Shown one piece after another: positions 20,531-32,100 of a stretch of DNA of 64,000 nt (the stretch's first letter is position 1; every line of letters begins with the position of its first letter). The notes beneath the pieces are model-generated. The model saw nothing but the letters and a program-made list of their open reading frames with translations, made no database searches and was not told the origin of the DNA. The DNA comes from Aulostomus chinensis (lineage: Eukaryota > Chordata > Actinopteri > Syngnathiformes > Aulostomidae). Position numbers and translations under genes: made by a program. The DNA lies in NCBI GenBank assembly GCA_037954235.1, contig JBBMOA010000004.1, positions 11,000,101 to 11,064,100 of the forward strand, in the 5' to 3' direction.

Positions 20531-22523
20531 TTATCTGTTATTAACACCTTTATCTCAGCAAGAGACAAAAGAGGGAAAAACTCCAGTAAGACTTGGAAGA
20601 AAGAAACTTCATGTGTGAAGAAAATAGGAAGAAAAAAAAAGAGAGAAAGAAATCCAGAGAGTGAGTTCCTGCGGGCGTCATGAGCTCAAAAACACAAAGC
20701 CGCTTTGAAGCTGGAAACAAGCTCACAGGTTTTATGGATTCTGAGTTAATATCAATACAAAGTTTGTCTGCATCCCAGTTAACTACAAAACCCAAGAGAG
20801 ACCATGGATAGAAATATAGACAGGACGTCAGCCTACAGTTGGTGAAATTTAGGACAACACAATAAACCTTCTGCCCCCCCCCCCCCCTTTTATCAATTTG
20901 AAGCAACAAGATAGAACTTCTTCCCAACCGTAGTTTCCTTGGTGGCCTTGGGACGTTTATCCCAACATGAAACTTGCTTCTGCAGTTTGGTTCATTTGTT
21001 GCCACGAGATATTAATCTTTCCCAAAGTTTAATTCAAGTGTGGTCAGGAGGTGTGACTCTGCCACTAATTGGTCAAATGAACTAAATGTCTGTTTTTCGC
21101 ATCAGTCGGAGAACGTCTCCTGTCGCGGTTCTGACGCGTTCCCCAGCTGGCGTGAAGCGTTTGCATCCTAAACCGGAGGGTAGATGTTTGTTTCCCCTCT
21201 GGGTATCAATAAAGTTGGTTCGATCGCACGTCCTGAGATAAAGACACCTTACCTTGACCCCTCAGAGGTCAAACACCACTGAGAACAAGATAGGAATGGT
21301 GATATGGTGCGTGTGTGTGTGTGTGTGTGTGTTTGGTCCTGAGGGGCAGGGCTGTCGGTAATAGGAGACCACGCTCTTGTTGATGGTGGTGGGGGTTGGG
21401 GTGGGGGGGTTAACTAGGGGGTCCGACTCTGGAAGGTCAATGAGAACACCAAACACTCTCACCGCCTCCTCAGAGAAATTCAAAACCACCAGAGAGTCTC
21501 AGGCGACTCCTGGGCGCACAGAACGGCTGCTGGATGATCCGGAACACCAGGGAAGTTCTGGAGCCTCTGAGGGGTTCTACCTCAAACAGGTTCTACTTGC
21601 TTTGTCTGTTCTGTCTTCACCACGGAACCGACGATCCCGGCACGAGATAATAGGCTCAACAATTTCTCGTTTATGCTCCAAAAGGACAGAAGTGTCCATC
21701 ATTTGGTTGAAAGTTTTCTGCATTTGTTTGGTGTTTGAGGTGAACCGTATTTGAATGAGCGTGTTCTCCCCGTTCTTGAAGCGGCCGCCGTTTCCTCCTG
21801 ATGTTGCTTTGTGGCTCTGTTCTCTGGTGCAAGCAAATCCTCAGCCGTCGTTCTCGCACAAGAAACGAGTCGTCTGCATTTAAGCGATTCCCAAAAAAGC
21901 AGTCGGGCGCCAGAAACGCGCAAATCCAACTTATTTTTTGCTCAGTTTGGACTTCAGAACAAGGCTGTAGAAGTGAAAACCACCCACAATAAACACAATA
22001 TGAAGCAGGTGGGATTTATTCTATTTTAAATCCTTTTATTTATCTTTTGTCTGCTTCTAATTTTTGTTTTCTGTTGCCACCGCTAGCTACACCCCCCCGC
22101 CCTGCCGCCATGTTTAACGCAAGGCATTGCAATTATCATGCTCTATTTGTGTGCACATGTGTACATGCAGTCATGAATGTGTGTTGCTGTTGTTGTTGTT
22201 GTTGTTGTTTTTTCCCCTCGTTTGGTCATAAAAAGTGATTTATTCTAACTATTACAAAAAAACAACAACCAACGCTTCAAATATGTCACCTCCCTTTGAA
22301 ATATCCCTCACTGAGTATCAGGGTGATTTTATTTCCTGTCTCTGCTCTGCATCAGTCCGACATGGCAGCTTTACGCCAAAATACCAGGAAGAAAACGTGT
22401 CTTTTTTTTTTTTAGTAGTAGTTTTTTTTTTTTTATCTGTAGGCTTCGTCCTTTTCACTGTAAAGAAACACTCAACAGCTTATAATAATCCATGTGCTGG
22501 TATGCAATATGAATGTGTAGTGG

Positions 22524-22558
<35 letters not shown>

Positions 22559-23389
22559 GATAGCCGGGGAAACGGAGAGGGGGGTTATCGCAGCAGCTGG
22601 TTGGCTGCTGGGCTGGTTTCCATGGAAACGTGTGTAAAAAGGCTCTGTTCTCCAGTCTTGTATTGCAGCGGTTTACAAAAGAATAACGTCCTACTATTAT
22701 AGGCCCTCTCCCTCTGCCTATAATCTTTCTCTTAGACTCAAATGCAGAGTGATTCCTCAGAAAAATATTGCCTTGGAAATATTCAAATATCATAAACCGA
22801 CGTGAGAGTGAGGACGAGAGGCTTTCTTTCTTTCTTTTTTTTTACTCTCGCCTCCTCCGAGTGTGTTTTCTCCTGGTGATACTTTTCAATAAGTGTACAC
22901 TGGCACCAGTGAGCTGAAGCTTATCTAACCATCAGTCAGCTCATTTAGTCATTATTTACGAATGGCGTTCATGCTGAACTGCACAGCTCATTAACAAAAG
23001 ATGGACTGAAAAACTGGAGGCAGGTTTAAAGTGTTACTTACATGTTAGTCGCCGCGGCAAAGACGCTAAATAAATGGTTAATGGTGCTAAAGTGATGCTT
23101 GACCAGCGGATTCTGAGGAATCTTGCAAAAACGTTCAACAGCCATGATAAAACACAGATATCACCGGCTACATCTGACTGAAGAGTAAAGGAATGAGTTT
23201 CATGCCTCAAAATATATATTTTCCAATACGGCTGTGTTTGCCTCCTGAGAATGAGTGGAGATTTGTTCCTGTTCTTCAGTGACTTCATAATTTACTGTAA
23301 ATTCACCTCTACATGAATCTTTCTGGCCACTTCAGACTGACGAAGAGCGTCGGTTTGCTCATTTGCTGGTGCACGGGCAAACTAGCTCA
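20531..23389. other. intergenic region, no gene seen
   Basis: Non-coding sequence with homopolymers (C run 20875-20887), a (GT)n run near 21309-21332, a (TTG)n run near 22190-22210 and a (GT)n run near 22530-22555. No ORF has recognisable protein similarity. Confidence 0.5.
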
Positions 23390-23645
23390 GAGCACTGGTG
23401 GTAGTTAGGAGTGCGAACATTAGCCTAGGCTAGCTGAGAGGGCTACCGTTATCCAAGAATTGCTAGGAGAGCTGACATAAGCATACAATAGCTCAAACAG
23501 CTAACATTTGCTAGGAGAGCTAGCATTAGCTTGGACTAGCTCAGACAGAAACCATTAGGCTCGACTAGCCTGAAGAGCTAATATAAGCATACATTTGCTC
23601 AAGCAGCTAACATTAGCGAGCAGAGCTTGCATCAGTCCCTAGCAA
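23390..23645. repeat. degenerate GCTAACATTAGC-type tandem repeat
   Basis: Repeated diverged phrases such as CAGCTAACATTTGCTAGGAG, GAGCTAGCATTAGC and CAGCTAACATTAGCGAGCAG, spaced roughly 30-60 bp apart. It is an old, decayed tandem array rich in the self-complementary word GCTAGC and its relatives. Confidence 0.6.
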
Positions 23646-25289
23646 ACTAGACAAGCTGATGATCTTTGGCACAATTTAGAACTGCAGAGAGACATTTTTC
23701 TGTGGCACAATAATGAAAATGACTGATTTGACAGAATGTTCTCAGTTGGAACATGAAGCAGTTTATTTGTCAATGTTCCAATTTCAGTTTTTAATGTGTC
23801 CCATTGTGACATTCAGGCGTAGCTTCTTTTTTTTGTTGCTACTTTACTATCTGACTCCATGTCTTGTGTTCCACCTTCAACCGTGTCTTCCTGCCTATTA
23901 TGTTTTATTTACAGGCTGGATTCCCTTGTTGTTGCAGGGTCCTGCACAGACGCATCTACAGGAAAGAACATGAGGGATAAACAACAGAGCAGTAACATGT
24001 GAAAGCGCAGGAAATGACAAAAGAGGACAAGAGAAAAGCATAAAGCGCCGTGCAGGAAAGGCTGCACTGGAACAGTACAGCTCCTTTTTTCTTCTTTCCT
24101 TTTTTTTTTCTTTTTTCCAATAGATAAAGAACTCTGGGACATTCAATGTTTGAGTTCCAAACTGCAATCGTGCAGTGTTTGACTCCAGCTGCTGACCTTT
24201 GGTTCATGCCTCTCTTTCCCAACACTTCCTGTCTAAATCTACACAGTCAGTTACCAAATACTGTGGCACAAATTCAAACATGTTCTGATAAATTGTACAC
24301 AAGTATTACATGATACAGGAGGCTAAATGATACTCGTGTCACGCAAAAGGTCATAAGATTCTGTATTTTTTAAAGGCGACTGTATTTCTGTGCTGTGATT
24401 GGCTCCCTCACGCCTCCAGGCCGGGTGGATGGATGGATAAATGGATAGATCGGGGGATTTAGGGAGGGATGAGTAGATACTTAGAAAACCAGGTCCAGAC
24501 CATTAATAGGGCTCAAGATAATTTCCACTCTTTATTGCTTTGATTTTTAAACTTTCCTGGTTTCGGATTTGGAAAATGTGATCTTCATCAAGTCAAATAT
24601 TTACTTTGTGCATCATCATCCACCTAAATGGATTTTCCTGCATGTTGCAAACACCATTACATGACCACTGGCGCCTCCTGGTGGACGGTTCCTGCCATGC
24701 ACTCAGTAACCTGGTCATTTTTCTTCACCACTGTAGGGAATCTCCGAGTTTAGAACTTCTTTAATCTTATTTTTTTTCTCACAACAAGAGAAAAGGAGGT
24801 CAACGGTAGACGATTTTGCTCATTTTTAAACATTTCTTTGAAACATTTTCTCAACATTTATGCAGGAATCTGCTGAACATACCTGGAAATCCTTCTTTCT
24901 AGAAACGTCGCCATCTTTCCTGACGCCGAGGTCTTCTGTCAGCTCAGTTACTTTTGTTTCTTACCGTCCATGTGATGATGTGCGTGTTCATAATGATGTT
25001 TTTTGTTTTTGTTGTTTTTTTTCCCTTCAGTAGATCGGCTGATTAAACATCAAAACTTAGACGAAGGTAAAGTGTCACATGACTAAGCGTCCAAAAGCAG
25101 GTGAAGCTGCAGTGGCTTTTTTCCTGCAAGCGCAGTTTTGATTAATAGGGATGCACCGAGGGGTTCCGGTCATGTGATGCTTGCAAACATCCCTGGTACC
25201 ACAGGGGGAATGACGACAAACAAAAAGAGCTTCAAATGAAAAACCACTGTCAGAATCAATACAGGTTATTGGCAAACTGATCATTTTAA
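23646..25289. other. intergenic region, no gene seen
   Basis: Between the degenerate array and the 21-bp minisatellite. A/T-rich, with no recognisable gene, RNA or element. Confidence 0.5.
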
Positions 25290-26860
25290 ACACTGGTGTC
25301 AATACCATAAACGCTGGTATCAATACCACAAACGCTGGTATCAGTACAATAAAAGCTAGTATCAATACCATAAACGCTGGCATCAATCCCATAAACGCTG
25401 GTATCAATACCATAAATGCTAGTATCAGTACCATAAACGCTGGTATCAATACCATGAACACTGATGTCAATACCATAAACGCTGGTATCAATACCATGAA
25501 CACTGATGTCAATACCATAAACGCTAGTATCAGTACCATAAACGCTGGTATCAATACCATAAACGCTAGTATCAGTACCATAAACGCTGGTATCAATACC
25601 ATAAACGCTGGTATCAATACCATAAACGTTGGTATCAATACCATAAACGCTGACGTCAATACCATAAACGCTGGTATCAATACCATGAACACTGATGTCA
25701 ATACCATAAACGCTAGTATCAGTACCATAAACGCTGGTATCAATACCATAAACGCTGGTATCAATACCATGAACACTGATGTCAATACCATAAACGCTGG
25801 TATCAATACCATGAACACTGATGTCAATACCATAAACGCTAGTATCAATACCATAAACGCTGGTATCAATACCATGAACACTGATGTCAATACCATAAAT
25901 GCTGGTATCAATACCATAAACGCTGATGTCAATACCATAAACGCTGGTATCAATACCATAAACGCTGGTATCAATACCATGAACACTGATGTCAATACCA
26001 TAAATGCTGGTATTAATTCCATGACCACTGGTATCAATACAATAAACACGGATGTCAATACCATAAATGCTGGTATCAATACCATAAATGCTATTATCAA
26101 TTACATAAACGCTGGTATCAATACCATAAACGCTGGTATCAATACCATAAACGCTGACATCAATACCATAAACGCTGGTATCAATACCATTAACGCTGGT
26201 ATCAGTACCATAAACGCTGGTATCAGTACCATAAACGCTAGTATCAGTACCATAAACGCTGGTATCAATACCATAAACGCTGACATCAATACCATAAACG
26301 CTGGTATCAATAACATAAACGCTGGCATCAATACCATAAACGCTGGTATCAGTACCATAAACGCTGGTATCAATACCATAAACGCTGGTATCAATACCAT
26401 TAACGCTGGTATCAGTCCCATAAACGCTGGTATCAATACCATAAACGCTGGTATCAATACCATTAACGCTGGTATCAGTACCATTAACGCTGGTATCAAT
26501 CCCATAAACGCTGGTATCAATACCATTAACGCTGGTATCAATCCCATAAACGCTGGTATCAATACCATTAACGCTGGTATCAGTACCATAAACGCTGGTA
26601 TCAGTACCATAAACGCTAGTATCAGTACCATAAACCCTGGTATCAATACCATAAACGCTGACATCAATACCATAAACGCTGACATCAATACCATAAACGC
26701 TGGTATCAATACCATAAACGCTGGTATCAATACCATAAACACTGACATCAATACCATAAACGCTGGTATCAATACCATAAACGCTGGTATCAATACCATA
26801 AACACTGACATCAATACCATAAACGCTGGTATCAATACCATAAACGCTGGTATCAATCCC
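25290..26860. repeat. 21-bp minisatellite with palindromic core (about 75 copies)
   Basis: Tandem 21-bp units of the form ACCATAAACGCTGGTATCAAT. Variants replace CTGGTATCAAT by CTGATGTCAAT, CTGACATCAAT or CTAGTATCAGT. Adjacent units create TGGTATCAATACCA, two 6-nt arms complementary across a 2-nt spacer. The unit is a multiple of three and lacks stops in several frames, so long ORFs appear on both strands (486 aa on +, 535 and 341 aa on -). They have a strict 7-residue period and are not genes. A 42-bp higher-order pair containing CCATGAACACTGATGTCAAT recurs in the 5' half. Confidence 0.96.
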
Positions 26861-27244
26861 AGTCCAGAATTCCACAACTGGGAAAGCCTTCATGATTTTA
26901 TATTCTTTTTTTAAACTTCATCATAACCCACTTTTGGCTTTGTTCCATACATACAAAGAACGTACAAAGTGTTTAGTTGTGAAGTAAATGGCTGAACTAC
27001 GTGTCCGAGTACTCCTACAATAATTAGTTAATTAGTGAGTAAGTCAGCAGACCTTGTTTTTCTTCGAACCATTACAATCAGATTTCTTACAAAAAAACAT
27101 GTCGTTATTCAAGAGCTTCAGACCTATTTTAAATACGCTTTATTCACTTTCAATCGTTTTGCCTCCTATTTGATGGACAGCTTGACACCTTTATATTTAT
27201 TTTTCTGTTAAAAGAATTACATCATCACAATCCTGCTGTTTATT

Positions 27245-28595
27245 AAGGGTTAGGGTTAAATTACTCACCCCCCCCCCAGAAAATTTTGTCTTAAAGTTAC
27301 TTATTTTTCAACCATCAAGGTTTTTTTTTATTGGAAATGAAGCAGGCGTCGCCCAGAAGATCATAAGACGGTGTTCAAGAGGCGCCAATGAGGGGGAAAA
27401 AAAAGATTTCTCAGTTTTTATTCACATTTGAACAAACAGCGGTCCAAAATTACTCATAGACTTTGCAAACTGTCACATTCCATGGGAAAATCCAAATTCC
27501 AAGCAGTCCGAGCTGTTCTAATGCTATGAGGCCCGATCTGAATGTTCTCAGGTTCCTGTGGCTACAGTGCAAAGTTTTATTAAAAAATACAAGATGTTCC
27601 GCCAAACGTGACAGCTGTGCTGGCCAGGAGGACAGTGACAGAGGTGGAAAAGAATCCAAGGATCACCACCCGGGGCGACCCTGGCGAATCTGGGCTCTGC
27701 TGGTGGCAGCGTCTCAAGGCAGAGAGTCCAACGGGGACGCTTCGCACCGCTGGGTTCCACGGACGCAGACTGAGGAGGACGCCACTTCTCCAGAGGAGGC
27801 ACACAAAAGCCCGCTTGGCCTTTGCAAAAGCTCATCTGGACAAAGAAGAAGACTTCTGGTCTTCTGTTGTACGGTCGGATGAAGCAAAAATGGACTTGTT
27901 TGGCTGCCATGATACGTCCTTCATTTGGCGTAAAAAAGGAGGCGCCTTCAACCCGAAGGACACGTCCCCACTGTCAAACATGGCGGTGGGAACCTAAAGC
28001 TTGACCATGAAAAATGAGCAGTACATCAAGATTCTCAACAACAACATCCAGGTGTCTGCAGACAAACTCGGCCTCGGGCGCCAGTGGACATTTCAGCACC
28101 ACCACCACGCAAAAAACAGAAGAAGTGGTGCAGAAATGGTTAGCGGGCAAGAATATGAAGGTTTTGCAGCGGCCCAGCCAGAGTCCTGACTGACTGGAAT
28201 CTGTGGAGGGAGCTGAAGGTCAGGGTGATGGCGAGGAGGCCCTCCAACCTGCAAGAGCCGGAGCTCATCGCTAGAGATGAATGGGAAAAAATACCAGTGG
28301 AGACACGCAATTACAGGAAGCGTTTGACGGCTCGAACGGCCAATAAAGGCGTCTCTATTGATTATTGAGAAGTCTCTGAATAATTTTGGACATGCCGCTG
28401 TTTGTTCAAATGTCAATAAAAGCTGAGAATTTTTTTTTCCACAATGACGCCTCTTGCACGTCGTCTTACTGTCCCCTGGGAGACGCCTGTCTCGTTTCCA
28501 ATCAAGAAAAAACTTGCTGGGTGAATAAAAGTCACTTGAAGTCAGGTTTGAACGATTTCAGGCGTGACTGAGTAAATGTACAACAGTGTTAAACT
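27245..28595 (+). mobile_element. Tc1/mariner-like DNA transposon with long inverted repeats (dead)
   Basis: Left (about 27250-27455) and right (about 28375-28590) ends are imperfect inverted repeats of each other over roughly 200 bp. Matching blocks include ACATTTGAACAAACAGCGG (27425-27443) with its complement near 28398-28416, CAAGAGGCG (27376) with its complement at 28448-28456, CAGGCGTC near 27343 with its complement near 28483, and AAATTACTCA near 27258 with a counterpart near 28570. TA dinucleotides occur near both outer ends. Between them lies a decayed Tc1-type transposase. Long inverted repeats are a feature of several fish Tc1-like families. Outer ends are approximate. Confidence 0.85.
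27600..28368 (+). pseudogene. Tc1-like transposase remnant
   Basis: Diverged transposase fragments in shifting frames: GTLRTAGFHGRRLRRTPLL, RLAFAKAHLDKEEDFWSSVV, RSDEAKMDLFG, KKGGAFNPKDTSP, ILNNNIQVSADKLGLG, and in another frame [19 protein letters not shown] to a stop at 28366-28368. The order matches the catalytic half of Tc1 transposases. Frameshifts, a TAA near 27996 and degraded sequence around the second catalytic Asp (FQHHHHAKN) show it is inactive. The DNA-binding N-terminal region is poorly recognisable. Confidence 0.82.
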
Positions 28596-28879
28596 TTCTT
28601 TTGGCTGTTTTTTTGTTCTGTCGCCTCTACTTTTGTCTCCTGATGTGAAACCTGTCATTGTACCAACACTTGAGAACACGTGAAAATCTCCATTTATCTC
28701 CATGGAACTTATTTTTTTTCTTACATCAAATACTTTTACCCAGTCATATTTTGATTAAACTACTCATTGACTGGACTAAGCTTGTACACGATTACTTCAG
28801 TAAACATGTCAGTTCAGCACTAACGCGCCAGTTATGTGCCTCCTTCTCTCAGGATAGTTGAAAATCCGACTGTCATGAA

Positions 28880-28981
28880 CGCCTCGCTGTAACAGTTAAA
28901 GTAGGCTCCTGCGGTCCGTCGCAGTCTCCGGCTGAGATCGGCTCCTGTCTGCGGGCACTGAGGGTCTCCCGTCTCCTCCAG
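28880..28981 (+). other. possible non-coding first exon of prkcq
   Basis: A GC-richer stretch with several CpGs ends in CTCCTCCAG/GTGAGTCC, a near-consensus splice donor (GT at 28982-28983). It lies 5 kb before a strong acceptor at 33963 that would join it to the prkcq start-codon exon. Mammalian PRKCQ is, as I recall, transcribed from an upstream non-coding exon. Evidence is the donor motif and position only. Confidence 0.25.
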
Positions 28982-29083
28982 GTGAGTCCACCTGCCGTCG
29001 CCTTCAGCACCGCTGCCTTCAGGCTCGTTCAGAAGTTGTTGAATAAACACACCGTGGAGAACTGTAATAGCTCTGAAACTGTT

Positions 29084-29088
<5 letters not shown>

Positions 29089-29164
<76 letters not shown>
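29089..29164. repeat. (GT)n microsatellite
   Basis: Uninterrupted GT run of about 38 units upstream of prkcq. Confidence 0.96.
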
Positions 29165-29167
<3 letters not shown>

Positions 29168-32100
29168 CCTTGACGTGAGTCACTAGAGGTTCCAATAATT
29201 TTCCTTTTTTGTATTAAAGCGTCTCTCGTGTTGGGGTTACAAGTCGTGACTCTTGGCGCTGAAGTGTAAAACAAGAATCCAGGCCGTCCTGAGCATCCTG
29301 AGGAGGACCAGGAACTGAGTGACAGAGTGAACTCCAAAATAACCAAATACTCCAATACTAGTACTGCATCCAAAATAATACGCTAAACCTACTTAACGAG
29401 TACGAAATGAAAGGATGGATGCAACCGAATTTGACGAGTGATGTCATGACTTGAATGTTACTGAACGCAGGATTTACGTCGAACGCACGAAGAACTTGTA
29501 CACCTGGACGCCTCAGGTGTGTTTAAAGCATTGATTAAGACTTAACTGTAAGACAAGTACTTCTTTGTGCGTCACAATTCACTTGAGAAGAAGGACCGTG
29601 AAGCGAGTTCTGAGTGTTTTAGTGGGATCAAGCGTCATTCTGTACATGGACCCTGTGTTTTTGTTCAGTTGTCGCCTACGAGATCACACATGGTAATGAA
29701 AACCCAGTTTTACTGCATGGACTCAGGGTGGCTGCACCCTGGGGGTGGAGGTGGGGGTAGGGGGGCTGGGCCCTTTGCTGGGCTGCAAACGGCCATTCAA
29801 GGTTCTTTTGTTGTTTACAGTGGGGGGGGGGGGGTGTCTGTGGTTTCAGTAATGTCACTGTCATAGATCAGATGATATCATACCAACGCTCTGGTCTGAC
29901 AACGCGCCTGGAGCCACTGATGCTCGTCGCGTGTGTGATTTTACCCACAATCCTGCGGGACTGTCAGGTTTGTCTTTGGCTGCAGCAACAACGTGAGTCC
30001 AAAGAAGAAAAAAATGGACGAAATCCAGAGGTGGAAAAAGGAAAAGAAGATTTTGTTTCATTTCCTTTGTTTGTTCATTTACAAAAAAACCAAAACAACC
30101 CTGTTGGATGAGGGAGACGACGTAGAAATCTCTTCTTTCCTCGTCGTGGCAGCAGGCGGCGTGGCTGCAGGCGGCGTGGCTGCAGGCGGCGGAGAGTCAA
30201 GCATCTGCCGGGTTGTGAACAAGGTTCCACTTTCGGAGCACCTGGGCTCATGTCAGGGTCAAAGGCGTCTGTCACGCATGTCGGCCTCCGGTCAATAGCC
30301 GCTGCCGCCGCCCTCTCCTAGATTCTTCAAAAACGCTGCTGAGCTTTGATGGCATTTGGAACAGAGGGTCCGGGGTGGGGCAGGGGAGGCCAGGTGGGGG
30401 TCTCGGTTGACCTCATGAAAGCTGGTGAAATGTCTCTGGCGTTGGCACACGGGGACCTGACCTTCCTGGTCTTTCATGTGTGTGTTTGTGGATGGTCGGG
30501 TGGCATTTGTGCTCCCGCGGGTGGTGGAAACGCCAGTCATGTGACCCATCCTCCTCTTTTATTTCCCCCTGGGTGTGAAAACCTCTCCATTAGCTGCTGA
30601 ATTAGCATTTCTGCTGCTTTTTAGTTCAAAATAACCTTCAAAGGTTTCCAAACCTAACAATGACCCTGTGTTCGACCCGTTTAAATCCACTTACAGCGAG
30701 TGTTCGCTTAAGAAAGACGGCATACAGAATATAATCCCATTATAATTCCATCACCGCTGCCTGACACTTGTCATTACATCACCGCCAAGTTGTACAACAT
30801 CTTTTCTTTTCAGTGTTATTCAAGATGCGGTTTAGCGTCATGTTAGATTACATACGACATCAGGTCACGGCGGGTTCGTGCCTGAGCCTGATCCGGAACG
30901 AGAGGCCGCTCAGAGTTTACAGGAGAGGAGAAACACATTAAAAAGCCAGAGATGAAAGGCAGAGATGCACTTCCAAATGAGAGATTAACGACGCGACTGA
31001 GAGCGTGGAGACATGAAAAGATAAGAGATTAAAAGCATAAACATACATCAGAATTAAGAGATTAAGAGCGCAGAAACGCATCAGGAGTAAAACACAAAGA
31101 GCCTCGAGGTTCTGCAGATTAAAAGCAATAGATTAAGAGAAGAACAGAAGAACTGCGGTCAAATGGGACAAAAGAAAACAAGCGGCGAGTGGACATCAAA
31201 CGAAGGGTTGGGACTGCAGCAAACAATCCTGTGGTTGAACCAAACTGAGGAGGTTTTTCACCGACCTCAGGTGAACTTGTCCCAGGTGACCCAGTGTGTG
31301 TGTGTGGGTGTGTGTGTGTGGGTGTGTTTACAGCAGTTTGAGCCCAACTGAAAATAAAATGAGTCTGCGTCAGTTTCCACAAACAGAAGGGAAGCCTGCA
31401 CCTTCACCGCTGACACCAGTCCAACAAGTCACCAGTGTGTTGTGTTCAAGTGCATCAGGGTGTTACTGCCACACAGAGCACCTCCCGCTGCGGTTACTGG
31501 TACTAGTAACAGATGGGAAGTACTCAGGTAGGTGGTTTAAACAGGCTAGTCAGCCACGTCGGCGTCACGTACGAACGCGGCGATCAGCTGGAGGCTCACA
31601 GAGCCCCTGATGGTGAGACTCTCAGGGGGAGGATTGATGAGTTGTGGTGCTTTTACTGTTTTTTGTTTCTTTTTTCCCTATCAGTTACTTATTTTTGCTA
31701 ATGGAGGGATAAAGTAGGCCTTAATTTCATGCTATTATCACATTTTATCTTGATTTTACAGTTTTTACTTTAACTTTTTTCTGTTTTTTTCTTTAGAATT
31801 TTAGTTTAATTTGAATCGTTTTTAAAATATTTTCCTTTTCCTTTTTGCTCTGTTTTATTGATAGAATTTTGCTTTCATTCATTTGAACGAACGCGTCACG
31901 TTGAGAACGTGCGTGCACGCCGTGGCCCGTGACATCAGTTGGCCAGCAGCACTCCTTCGGAACTTCCCCTCATCACAGCGTTCTGTCTGCTAACTCAGCG
32001 TCTCTGATGTTGTCTTCAATGAGGTGTGACGTCCCCGCTGACCCGCGTCCAGCCGTGCTTTGCTACCACGAATTGTGGAAGTGACCATAAATCAGATTCT

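Noticed and set aside
20550..21005. 151-codon minus-strand ORF
   Set aside because: Low-complexity segments, no recognisable similarity, no splice or promoter context.
25290..26860. CRISPR-like repeat array
   Set aside because: Units are contiguous without unique spacers, in a vertebrate genome.
25075..26914. Long ORFs (486 aa on +, 535 and 341 aa on -) that look like repeat proteins
   Set aside because: They follow exactly the 21-bp tandem unit, occur on both strands and several frames at once, and have no flanking gene structure.
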